Source: Callorhinus ursinus (taxonomy: Eukaryota; Chordata; Mammalia; Carnivora; Otariidae). Taken from it: a stretch of 64,000 nt of DNA. Below, piece by piece: positions 1-9,812 of the stretch. The notes beneath the pieces are model-generated. The model searched no databases and was not told the origin of the DNA. It saw only the letters and a list, made by a program, of their open reading frames with translations. The stretch spans positions 7,542,695-7,606,694 of the forward strand of contig NW_020312788.1 of NCBI RefSeq assembly GCF_003265705.1, written 5' to 3'. Both the position numbers and the translations under genes were made by a program. Within the stretch, counting starts at the first letter, position 1. Each line of letters begins with the position of its first letter.

Positions 1-50
1 AAAAGCTCTAGGAAGCCCTTGAGAAAAGAAACCTGTTTAACTTTCTATAG

Positions 51-160
51 TTTAGTATTCCCCAAACTTCTTTGATCTTAGAATCCTTTTTCAAGTAACA
101 TCTGCTAGCATTTCTTTGAACCAACTGTTCTTTCGAAATGCATGTTGAGAAATGCTGGCC
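51..160. mobile_element. possible small hAT/Charlie-type DNA transposon relic
   Basis: The right end, GTTGAGAAATGCTG, is the reverse complement of CAGCATTTCTCAAC, which resembles hAT/Charlie terminal repeats. The left end, TTAGTATTCCCCAAACTTC, resembles the opposite terminus. A length near 110 bp would suit a non-autonomous element. No clear 8-bp TSD was found. Assignment is by recalled terminal motifs only. Confidence 0.3.
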
Positions 161-1390
161 ATAAATTTACTGAGATGTCAAATCATACGAGGAGGATGGA
201 ACAAATATTTGGTCAAGTACGTTTTTAGTAATAGGAGATGTCATGTAATAAGAAGAAAAGACAACATCATCACCACTGTATCATTGTTTTCTGCCTTTGC
301 TTTCCCTGATTTTGCCCAAGTCCTCCCCTTGGGGTCTCACGATTTTGCTCATTTGTCTTGTTCTATGCATGGGCATTACAGCCTCATACAAACTACAGGT
401 CAGAGACCATTTATAAGAATTCTGTGGAGCCTTAAAACATCTTAATAAGACCACCACTATAATGTTCTTTTTAAAGAAGGGCAATGGGTTGGGGAGAATT
501 AGCCAGAGCAACTATTACAAGCATTCACTTTTCTTCATTATAAAGATAAGTGGTTATATGGCATGAAATTCCTTGCCAGACAAAAAAAAAACCGACCAAA
601 ACACTTGATGAATATTTAATAATTAAAGATAATTTATTCTCAGGTGGAGTTTACCAAAGAAGGTCCTAGGAACAGGTTTTTTTTTTTTCTTTTTCTTTTT
701 TAAGCTAGATGTCAAACTATGGGAGCAATAGAAAATCTTAGCAAGCCACACCAAGAAGGAAAAAAAAAGGGTCCTGTTATTTAAACTATATTTTATAACT
801 AAATGCTTGGAATTGTGGCTTTCAGTTGATATTTCCTGGTTATGATTTGGTGGTATTTGCAACAAGGGTTTAATACTCTGACCTGTGCTTTATTACTTAT
901 CAGTAATTTTATAGCTAACGACCAAACTAAAGCAAAATCAGAAAATGGACACAATTACGGTAGAATTTACAGAGAATACAATTCATCTCCTCTGATAAGG
1001 CAATATAAAATCTCTCCATTGCTATAATGGGTCATTCTCAAATGGGGGTTCTCTAGATTGTTTGATTAGACAACATTTTAAGAATTAAGAGAAAACGCTC
1101 CTATAATGTGGTGGTTTTTTAACAAGGAAATAAGATTTCCTTTTTAAAATCTCCTTTTTTTAGAACATGAACCAACACTCTTCATAATGATAATTTGATA
1201 ATTACTGTATTTCTAAGTTGAGGAAACTGGTAGAAAATAAAATATCCTTTGTTGGCAGTCAGTAAATGTTAAAAAAACAAAACAAAACCAACGACCCTGA
1301 AAACAGAATCAGCAGGGTTCTTCAGAATGTAAAACTGAGAAAATGGAATTGACTGAGATATTGCCCAACAATAATTTATGAATTGTAGTG
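161..1390. other. unique AT-rich DNA, no gene seen
   Basis: There are only short chance frames, a T-run near 678 and an A-run near 760. No splice-flanked open segment or RNA gene was recognised. Confidence 0.5.
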
Positions 1391-1393
1391 TTT

Positions 1394-1455
1394 TATATAT
1401 ATATACATATATAAAATTCACACACACACACGCATGCACATACTCACACATATAC
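1394..1455. repeat. TA/CA microsatellite
   Basis: An alternating TA tract is followed by interrupted CA repeats, ending in degenerate CA/TA. Confidence 0.85.
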
Positions 1456-1794
1456 AAGAACCATTTCCAAGAATGTGTATTAAAATTCGATAGGAGAAAA
1501 AAATAAGTGGGGTCTTCCTTTATTTTATGGTCTTTAAAATTGGAAATCATAAGAAATGAGTTCACATCAAGTACTAAGAAAAGCAGATGAGAGGGTCTCT
1601 GCCTTTATTTCAGTGCTTTGACTATGAAACTAGCAGGTATTGATTAAAAGTTGTTATCATACTGATAGGAATTCAATAAATCATGTGGAATGCGTTAGTA
1701 TTTTTAGATTGAGGAATATGTCTGTAAAATTTCCTAAACATAAATACCATCTCATTACAGCCGCCACATTTCTGTGGTGTTCTGAGAGGGGAAG

Positions 1795-1988
1795 GGTGGG
1801 ATTTTGAATCCCATCTCTGCCCCTTACTGGCTGTGTGATCATAGGCAAGTTACAGACACCGCTGAGCCTCCACCGTTGGTTACTGTACGCAAGACAGGTG
1901 TAACAGTGGTACCCTCACTGAGCTGGGATCATGACTCATACAAGATCCCAAAGTGTCCTCCCTTTAGTAGGTATATAATAAATCTTGT
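1795..1988 (+). mobile_element. MIR SINE relic
   Basis: The MIR core is readable: 'cccttactggctgtgtgatc' followed by 'ggcaagttac', with the distal 'gtaggtatataataaat' end. It is strongly diverged in the middle, as expected for an ancient mammalian MIR. Confidence 0.75.
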
Positions 1989-1989
1989 A

Positions 1990-2850
1990 TCTCTTTCCAT
2001 CTCCTTCTCGTCCTCCTTCTTCCTCCTACCTTTCATTTTCCTCCTCCATCCTCATTGTTATTAAACTCCCTGCTATTGACATCTCATTTAGAATTACCAT
2101 ATCTCAGCTCTCCATGGAATCAGACTTCACTAGGTCAAAGGCAAATGTGCCACAGCTGCAGTAATCAAAAATAGAGTGACCTTGACAGAGTAATGAAAAG
2201 AAGACGTAAACGAGAACTGTGGTGCCTCAGTTCCCCAGACTTTTTCCTTCCATGAACCCCACGTTAAAATATGTCCAGCAATGTAACGGAACGATTCCTA
2301 AGGAGGCTCCCAGAGTAGCTGGCTTCAGTACAAGGGTGGGAAGCATGTCTGACTAGTCTGCACTGGCCCGGCTGCCCGCAGAACTACCTGTCTCTAACTT
2401 CTCTCCCCAGCTTCACCACCCTCACAGGTAGTGCGTGTTGGGGGGTTGGGGTGGGGGAGGGAAGATTTAAGAATTCAGTAGCAAAAGTTGAAGAAATTAT
2501 GAGGATTCTGACATTTAAGAATTTCTTTTTGCAGTGCCTTATAATTTTTAAATGTCAGAGAGAATTGGAGTGGCTATTAAGTCAGATCCTGGCCCAGAGT
2601 TAGGTCAATTTTATTTTACTAAAATTGCTTTGTGTATGTCTCGTAAGTAAACACTGTACCCCAATGAGATCATCTCTTTTCCTCATCTGTAACTACTCTA
2701 TCATTGGTTTTAAGATTAAGGGCCACGATTTCAAAGACATAGCTATAAAAACAAAAGCAGAGTCATTTTATTGGCTATGGGTTTTGTTTTTGTTTTTGTT
2801 TGTCTATTAGGGCAATAAAACAAGAAAGAAGCTAACGTGTTCTATGTGTT
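1990..2850. other. unique DNA, moderately GC-rich 2200-2460
   Basis: No gene was recognised. The 2200-2460 part is richer in G+C than its surroundings and ends in a G-quadruplex motif. The remainder is AT-rich with GTTTTT repeats near 2786-2800. Confidence 0.5.
2440..2461 (+). other. G-quadruplex motif
   Basis: Runs of six, four, five and three G are separated by loops of one or two bases (TT, T, A). This satisfies the intramolecular quadruplex pattern on the plus strand. Confidence 0.7.
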
Positions 2851-2856
2851 TCACAT

Positions 2857-3304
2857 CTAAATAGTTCTATTATCAAAAGTCTCATCAATAAGCAGCATAA
2901 GAGCATCATTCAGAGACCCCAGAGTCTCCTTTAGAGTAATATTGATATTTAGATTTTCTATAGAAATTAGGCTGTAAAATAGTGTTCTTTCAAAAGTAAA
3001 CCCAAAGGAAAAAGTCCAGGAAATTACATTTTCACTTAATTTACTATCAATAAGAGGAAAGAGAGTTTTTAAATCTGTAACAAACACCAAGTTACGAAGT
3101 ATGTGACCTGCTAGTAGGAAAGGGAAATTCTGGATGTACAACTGAATCTGCTCTTGAAGTTTCTCTGTGATCTTGTATGTACTCAAGTAATTCTTCAATG
3201 ATTGGTTCCCCATCCTTAAGGTGTGGTCCAAAAGCCATATTCCTAATGAAATTTTCCAAGGCTCCTCCAGAGGGGAGTATTTTCTTTCCACTCTGAATTT
3301 CCAA
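2857..3304 (-). pseudogene. unrecognised coding-like segment with frame change
   Basis: Two overlapping minus-strand frames both look protein-like. The upstream one (about 3304-3150) contains ENFIRNMAFGPHLKDGEP followed by IIEELLEYIQDH. The downstream one (about 3170-2857) contains EKLQEQIQLYIQNFPFLL and ends after IDETFDNRTI with a stop. A single frame change near 3160 would join them into about 140 residues. No methionine start, good acceptor or donor was found, and the frame is closed by stops upstream. This looks like a decayed exon or pseudogene. I do not recognise the family, and a chance open stretch in AT-rich DNA cannot be excluded. Confidence 0.3.
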
Positions 3305-3394
3305 AATGTTCTTTCTCTACTTCTCTTTTATTGCTTATTAGTTTTTACCTTATGTTGTCATTATTTCCATATTAGCTTTTACATTATGTAGTCC

Positions 3395-3537
3395 TTATTT
3401 CCTATTTAAATGCCAGTCCAGGAAAGTGGAGCTTTTTGTCTTAATTATTTTTACATTCACCATACTGCCTTACATGAAATAAATACTTGTATTATTAAAT
3501 ATGTGAATGAAGGAATGGATGACTCCCCACTTGAAGT
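3395..3537 (+). mobile_element. L2 LINE 3' end relic
   Basis: The order matches an L2 tail: 'gccagtccaggaaag', a 'tttttgtctt' block, then a degenerate 'catgaaataaatacttg' and 'gaatgaaggaatgga'. The copy is ancient and diverged. Confidence 0.55.
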
Positions 3538-3784
3538 CCATTACTTTGAGACTAACTGCTAAAGTGAGACACCCCCCCCATGCAAGCACATTCAGTCAAG
3601 AGTGACCTCAGAGATCATTCTCTTTCGCTCTCTTCCCATATTTCACTCATTAAGATGCTGAATGAAGCTCAGAGAAACCAAATACTAAAAGAAGATACAC
3701 AATATGTCCAAGAACACTAGTGAAAGTGTTTTTCAGCTGGAAGAAAACTTAAAGATTATATTGTTTGATACTTTTACTCTTTCC

Positions 3785-3828
3785 TCAACCATTTATGTAT
3801 GCATGTACATATGTATGCATGTATGTGC
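3785..3828 (+). repeat. short ATGT microsatellite
   Basis: Imperfect ATGT/GCAT tetranucleotide repeats. Confidence 0.6.
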
Positions 3829-3844
3829 TTATCTATTATTCTAT

Positions 3845-3950
3845 TATTTTTAACCAAATAAGAGGCTCAGAAAGGAAAGTGACCAGTAAAGGCAATATCA
3901 GGACTTGCTGGCAAGAACTTGGACTAGAAGACTGTTCTCCCTGTCACACA
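3845..3950 (-). mobile_element. possible MIR relic
   Basis: 'aagaggctcagaaaggaaag' with following sequence resembles the reversed MIR core (gaggctcagagaggttaag). The copy is short and diverged. Confidence 0.35.
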
Positions 3951-4214
3951 TTATAGGGCCTGGAAAAGATATTGTTTCTGTGATACACGAACCCAGTAGT
4001 AGCTTTTCCATTTGGCTCAGCCAAACCAGTTCACGCACATTACAGAGGAACTGGACCTGTCTTGAGGAAGTCCTATATGGATAGGTCTGGAAGATTTCGG
4101 GGAGACAACACATATCTCTATGACAGCAAAAACCACTGAAAACATTCAGCCTACTTTTTACCTTTATCTTAGTGTATCACTTTCCTCTTTTTATGAAAGA
4201 ATCTTTCTAGATAG

Positions 4215-4360
4215 CACTGCTTGTGGTTCTCACAACTATGAAAAAGATATGCATTCTCCCGTTTCTGCTCCCACCTTTGATGAGGAAAGAGAGAGCTGTT
4301 TAAGGTTATAAACTGAACTGGAGACAGAACCAAGGTTTGAACCCAAACGTTTCAAGTCAT
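4215..4360 (-). mobile_element. MIR SINE relic
   Basis: The reversed MIR order is present: 'ttctcacaactatga', 'gatgaggaaagagag', then 'accaaggtttgaaccc'. These blocks sit at the expected spacing. Confidence 0.55.
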
Positions 4361-4849
4361 AGCCTGCTGAATTTTCATCTTCTGCTGTCATCCCCTCATG
4401 TGTGTGGGACGTCACATAAAGAACCTAGAAAACAAAAAAATGATTGTGTTTCTGTAGAAATGTTAACCATTGTCCTAATAAAATATTTTTCAACTGAGGA
4501 AATGAAAATATTTTGTGAACTTGCAACGTGTAGACCCCGGTGGCTATGCTCTATAGGTCAGGGAAGTTACAGAAGGCCCTTTAATTGTGTTCTTTATCCA
4601 TGCCGAGACCCAAGCCTAAATGTTTAGCCTATCTTTTTAGTGATCCTGTTTTTTTGGTTAATTGAGTTTCGTTTATGATTTTATTCGATATGTCAGTAGC
4701 TTTTGATTCAAACAACAACAACAAAATCAAACACAGAAATATAGTATGTGAATACTGGATAAACATGGTTGAGAGTTTCAGGTATCCTTCCAAACTTTTT
4801 ATGTAATGTAAAAGTATATTATCTAAACATGTCATATAGGGATATTTAA
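4361..4849. other. unique DNA, no gene seen
   Basis: No recognisable repeat, exon or RNA gene was seen. Confidence 0.45.
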
Positions 4850-5090
4850 AAATTGAACTATATGGGTATCATTCCATGATTGCCTTTTTAACTTCATGGT
4901 ATGATTTCTAAACTGCATTTAACCCTACTCCTAGTACAGATATTTAGCTTATTGGTCATTTATCTTGGTTTTGTTTTTGTTTTGTTCCATTTCTAGATGA
5001 ATCTACTCTGGGTATTCTGTCCCTTCCACGTTCATATGCCAATGTAGCTGTTTTCTTATGACAAAATCTTAGATGTAGAATAGCTGCGTC
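4850..5090 (-). mobile_element. ancient L1 (L1M type), right-hand part
   Basis: Reversed L1 3'-half sequence runs up to 'agatgtagaatagctgcgtc', where the L1 consensus would continue into 'aaaggg'. The continuation appears at 5521 after an inserted element, so this fragment and 5521-5945 are one interrupted L1. Confidence 0.55.
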
Positions 5091-5514
5091 GTGCAGGGGA
5101 GGTTCCCCAACAGTACACTGTGACATGAAGGTTGCATTTAGGCATATTAGGAAGTGCCCGTGGGGTCAATACCTGGGGAACAGAATGGAAGGAAAGAGGA
5201 CCTTGAGAAGTTGGCGGCCATGCAGTCTCAGGGAAAGCCTCGGCTGACCCTAGAGGGAAAATTTAAGCTGGGATGCCTTCTTCAGAGTTGCCTTTAGCTG
5301 GATTGAGGTGGACGGTCCCAAAATTGATTAGTCACTGGATGTTGGCTGCCCAAGGAAGGAGGCCAGCCTGCCCTTGAGCAAGGTGGTTCTCTTCAGCCAG
5401 AGTGATTCCTGAAGACTGTTGACAGCTGAGGGCGGTCTGCCGGCAGCACGGCCAGCAGCTGGGGGAATGAGTCTGAAAGTTCTGAAAGGGGGTCTGGATG
5501 GTGCATCCCTGCAC
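5091..5514. mobile_element. 424-bp GC-rich element inserted in an old L1, family not recognised
   Basis: The segment is much more GC-rich than its flanks and interrupts an otherwise continuous antisense L1. It begins GTGCAGGG and ends CCCTGCAC, a perfect 8-bp terminal inverted repeat. It is flanked by TGCGTC (5085-5090) and TGTGTC (5515-5520), a plausible 6-bp TSD with one CpG-decay mismatch. No poly-A tail, A/B box or AATAAA was seen, so it is not an obvious SINE or LTR. A non-autonomous DNA transposon or an LTR fragment is possible. The minus-strand frames inside it are probably chance. Confidence 0.5.
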
Positions 5515-5520
5515 TGTGTC

Positions 5521-5945
5521 AAAGGCAATGTGCATGATACAAATTGATACATTTATAAATTGCTAAATCGTACCAGATTACCATCCAAAAATCTGTTAAA
5601 ATACTCTAATTTCACCAGGAATATGTGAATGCTTGTTGCCCCAAATCCTTAACACTGACAACTTTATTATATTTGCCAATGTGATAGACAAAAAAGTCCT
5701 CATTGTTGTTTTAATTTGCATTCATTTATTAGTGAGATTAATATCTTTTCATACATTTAAAGGCCATGCGTATTTCTTCTTTAGTGACTTGCCTGCTTAT
5801 GCCTCTTTTGCCATTTTCTATTGTGCTCATCTTTATGCAGTAAGGATATTAACCATTTATTTGTCACATAGGTTGCATGCATGTTCTGAGTTTGCAAACT
5901 GCTTTTTAATATGCTTTATATATCCTTCAGTGTTGTCTTTCATAT
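5521..5945 (-). mobile_element. ancient L1 (L1M type), left-hand part
   Basis: It resumes the L1 interrupted at 5090. Reversed ORF2 3'-region landmarks are present: 'tttgccaatgtgatagac', 'cattgttgttttaatttgca', 'agtgagattaatatcttttc' and 'aaggatattaaccatttat'. Confidence 0.7.
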
Positions 5946-6945
5946 ATTCAAATCCATCCATATTTTCTTAAATTCTACCCTCTATGGTAAGAATTCAAGA
6001 TTATTCAAGATTATAAATATATCTTTACATATACTTGTAATACGTTGTGGTATATTGACTCCATTTGAATTTTTTAAATAAATATGTATAACATGATACT
6101 ACAATTGAAGTTTGTATTGAGGCATCAGGATATGATACCTTATTCTAGCCATCTAGATGGGGCAGGCGAAACATGATGCAGCCGTTACAATTTTATATTG
6201 TGGTGGTTGCAGGACTCGTCAACCTCTCAATGATATCTAGGGTAGGTGAGGGTCAGAGCTCCTGATTAAAGGAGTGGACGTCGTTTAGATAAAGCTCTTC
6301 GAGCCCTGGGAATCTCACTATCAGCCCCAGGGGGAAGAGTGGCATGGTGGGGCTCCCTTCACTTTAAGGAGACCACTTAACTAGTTCAACTGTCCTCTGA
6401 AGTTTCAGGGCACAGTGGGTAGGTGTCTGATGCGGGATGGAGAACTGAAAGGACAAGTGACTAGCTTACTAGCTTCTTTGATGTTAGAATGAAGGGCAGA
6501 TTGCTACTGAGTGGCTGATCTGCATTCCCAGAATTTCTTAGAACAGAGGTTTCTGAGTGTTTCCTATGATCAGAAGCTTCCCCATCCCATGCCCCTCAAC
6601 ACAGAAGCATAGAACATGGGGTCATCTTAGGTCTTGTCCCAAAGGGTCACCGATGAGGGCAAAGAGATATCAGCAGAACTCTGATTATATTTAAAGGAGA
6701 AAAAAGGAGACAAGACGAAGTTTATAATTGTAACCTATAAGCCTTGCTTCTTCCACATAATAGTTACAGTAGCACGAGACAAGGATCTAATTTTTTCATA
6801 AATGTAGCCAATTCTTCCAATATTATTTACAAAACAATGCACCCTTTCATTCACGGATTTAAAAACCACTTTTAAAAAATATGTTAAATTTGAATATCTA
6901 TTTATTATTCATGTATTCCACAATGTTCCAAAAATATACTCGTTC
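5946..6945. other. unique DNA, GC-richer block 6120-6660
   Basis: No gene was recognised. 6120-6660 is compositionally distinct from its AT-rich surroundings but has no open frame with splice sites and no clear repeat termini. It may be an unrecognised old ERV or transposon segment. Confidence 0.4.
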
Positions 6946-6949
6946 TTCT

Positions 6950-7357
6950 GGGCGCCTGGGTGGCAAAGTCTGTTGAGTGTCCAACTCTTGGTTTCAGCTC
7001 AGGTTGGGGTCTCAGAGTCGTGAGATCAACTCCAGGGTGGGGCTCTGCACTCAGCGGGGAGCTGGCGTAAGACCCTCTCTCCCTACCCCCCTTTATCCTC
7101 CCTCTCTCAGTCTTTCAAATAAATAAATAAATCTTTTTTTTTTTTAAAGATTTTATTTATTTATTTCAGAGAGAGAGAATGAGAGATAGAAAGCACGAGA
7201 GGGAAGAGGGTCAGAGGGAGAAGCAGACTCCCCGCCGAGCAGGGAGCCCGATGCAGGACTCGATCCCGGGACTCCAGGATCATGACCTGAGCCGAAGGCA
7301 GTCGCTTAACCAACTGAGCCACCCAGGTGCCCCAATAAATAAATCTTTTTAAAAAAA
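6950..7357 (+). mobile_element. CAN SINE (SINEC), interrupted in its tail
   Basis: The body 6950-7138 starts 'ggcgcctgggtggcaaagtc' and has the CT-rich region and (AAAT)n tail typical of carnivore tRNA-Lys SINEs. Its tail continues at 7334-7357 after another SINE. Degenerate TSDs flank the composite: 6932-6949 and 7358-7375 match at 13 of 18 positions. Confidence 0.9.
7139..7333 (-). mobile_element. CAN SINE inserted in the tail of the preceding SINE
   Basis: A reversed SINEC runs from a poly-T/TTTATT tail to 'ccacccaggtgcccc'. The 17-bp direct repeat AATAAATAAATCTTTTT occurs exactly at 7122-7138 and 7334-7350, showing insertion into the older SINE's tail and creating an inverted pair. Confidence 0.93.
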
Positions 7358-7375
7358 GAATATAATCATCCTCCT

Positions 7376-8240
7376 GCATTGTCATATTCTGTTAATAAAA
7401 TGAATTGATAAACTCAATATTTCATTAGAGAAATTTATTATCATTTTGGTCTAAACACTTTTTTCCTCTACTTTAGCATTTATTTTTTTAAATGAACAAA
7501 ATAAACTTTCAATTAAGCAACCTTCCAGATGGTAGCTATTTTATTGGAATTACAACAGATTGACAGAGTGTTTTGGGGAGACATCTTTTATCAAATTTAG
7601 ATTTCCCACCAAATACTTGGTATATCTTTATCTCCTTCAGTAACTATTTATGGCTTTTTTCCTATATATCCATACAATTCTTATTATATTCAATCCTAGA
7701 TATCATATATTTTACTATTATGGTGAATTGGATCATTCATTCTCATACTTGCAAACATCATATCATTATATATATAGTAAGTATAATATATATTATATAT
7801 ATAATTATATGTGCTGATAAATGCTTAATGGCTGACTCTCTGGAGGAATAACAAAATCCCTGACTTTTAGAATTTGCAATTTTTCATGATATTAATATTT
7901 CTACCATTTTATTTCTTAAAATACCTATGGGCCTCCATGCCACCAGATGTGGAATTAGGAAAAGTATGCTGAATTTGCTCCTGCGAGCTGTTATAAACCA
8001 ATTCTAGTGTATCACTGTTCCTTACATCTTTTCTAGCCAAATAATTTTTAAATGATTATAATCAACTGTGATGTTCAAAGTAAACTTTATAAATAAGAAT
8101 TTAGAACCTAGTAATTAGAATCTAAGGACCTAGAAATTAAAATGTAGAGAAAAAATAAGATATATAATCCTTAAATATTATTTGTTTCCTTGAATTCATT
8201 ACTCATCACTACGCCTAGTATACATTAATTGGGGAAACAT
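7376..8240. other. unique AT-rich DNA
   Basis: No gene was recognised. An AT-alternating, self-complementary tract lies at about 7763-7812. Confidence 0.45.
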
Positions 8241-8244
8241 TTAT

Positions 8245-8605
8245 GATGATTTATCTTGGCCTTCCTCATAGGGGCTCTTGATCTTATGGTTTTTCTTCTC
8301 CTGTTGGCACCTGGTCTACGGTTGGCCTTGTAGATGAGTGAAGCGCACTGCATTGGATGTGGGAGTCTACCATACTCAACAGGCTTGAAGTCTGCATTTG
8401 ACCATTCAGGTTCTCTGTGCCGAGTAGACTTTGAGAGAAGCGACTTGAAGCATAGGGTTCTTGTGAAATTCTGAAAGCTTTTCTATGTGTTCTTTGTTGG
8501 GGCAGCTCCCCAAAGTTTCCTCTGCATCTGCTGGTTGGATTTGACAAGTGCTTGTGCTGGGTCAGAGATGAAATTCACAGTGGGAATGTTGTTGAAATTA
8601 ACTGG
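8245..8605 (-). pseudogene. coding-like block, possible old pseudogene, unrecognised
   Basis: This block is GC-richer than its flanks and its minus strand is largely open in two frames. One contains ALVKSNQQMQRKLWGAAP and the other RFSQSLLGTENLNGQMQTS, so one protein could be recovered with a frame change near 8470. No splice sites, poly-A tail or TSD were found to settle a processed copy. The family is not recognised, and an old repeat is an equal alternative. Confidence 0.25.
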
Positions 8606-8933
8606 ACTTCTGAACCTTTTTTCTTTTTTTTTGCTTTCACTCATTTTTGTTGTGATGATCCAATTTTACCTATTAAGATGCTAGCCTCATTTTCTCATTT
8701 TTATCTCTCAATTAGGAGCCATCAATATTTACCTTAAATTAAATCTAGGGACAAATGCTGCATCCAGTTGTTTGGGACTCAACTAAATTTCACTCATCCA
8801 TCATCTCCGCTTTCCTTCCCACTCTCCCAAATTGGAGCCATAGGTATTTTCCCAGCCACTATTTCATGCTTAAGGTTTTTCCAGGCCTTTTGGGGAATAT
8901 AGTTCCAATTACTTTTGAAGTAGCTCCTTTCTT

Positions 8934-9252
8934 TGTCATATGAGTTTGCTAGGGCTGCTATAACAAACTACGACAGACTTAATGACTTTAACAAGAAATG
9001 TATTTCCTCACAGTTCTGGAGACTGAGTCTCTTCTTGGCTTGTAGATGACCATTTTTTCTCTGTGTCTTCACATGGTCTTGTCTCTCTGTGTGTCCTCAT
9101 GTTCTCTTCTTGTAAGAATGCCAGTCATACTGGATTGGGGTCCATCCAAATTACCTCATTTAAAGACCCTGTCTCTAAATATAGTCACATTCTGAGCACT
9201 AAGGGTTGAACTTTAACATATGACTTTTGGGGACACAATTCAACCCACAGCA
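8934..9252 (-). mobile_element. MLT1-type MaLR solo LTR
   Basis: The reversed MaLR LTR pattern is clear: 'gagtttgctagggctgctat', 'tttcctcacagttctggaga', 'tcttcacatggtctt', 'aaagaccctgtctctaaata', then 'ggggacacaattcaaccc'. It ends in TG..CA when read on the minus strand. No internal retroviral region is attached and the copy is old. Confidence 0.85.
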
Positions 9253-9724
9253 ACACCAGAACACCAGGGTTGACTTTTTAAATTATTATGTATTAGTTGG
9301 TACTTTATTTCATCTCCTTATTTGATGATACCTAATCTGGTTTGCCATTCTTAATTCTGTCTTTCTTATTTTTATATTTTCTTGGACTTTTCAATAGGAT
9401 ATAGGGAAAGGGGGAAGATAAACACACGGACTCAAATTGCTATCTTTATTTTGAAGTCTTCTAATGTTTTCCAATGCCTGTGCAGGAAACAAAGAGATGA
9501 GGAAACATATCATTAGTGATTACTACTGTGGACACCTCTACCCTAACACCAAAGGGCATGAGCTGTGCGTGTGTCTGTGCATGAATCTTCAGTGAAGAAT
9601 AAAACTGAGATGCTATCATATTTAGTATTCGTTTGAATTGGTCCAAAATGTTTATAAACTACATTTTAAAGTTGTTGATTAAAGTATAATTAAACATTAG
9701 CATGATTTATAAAGTTAAAGATGA
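9253..9724. other. unique DNA, no gene seen
   Basis: No recognisable gene or repeat was seen. Confidence 0.4.
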
Positions 9725-9812
9725 AATACAATGGAAATATTTGTGAATTTTCTGAGAGCATGGCCATAATATCATAGTAATGTTAAGCATTCACAAATAT
9801 TTCCATTGTATT
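9725..9812. repeat. perfect 24-bp inverted repeat (hairpin)
   Basis: The arm at 9725-9748 is the exact reverse complement of 9789-9812, with a 40-nt loop. The core arm reads ATACAATGGAAATATTTGTG. The loop is not AT-simple (it contains GAGAGCATGGCCATAATA). This could be a fold-back element or a small hairpin transcript. No TSD was identified. Confidence 0.9.
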
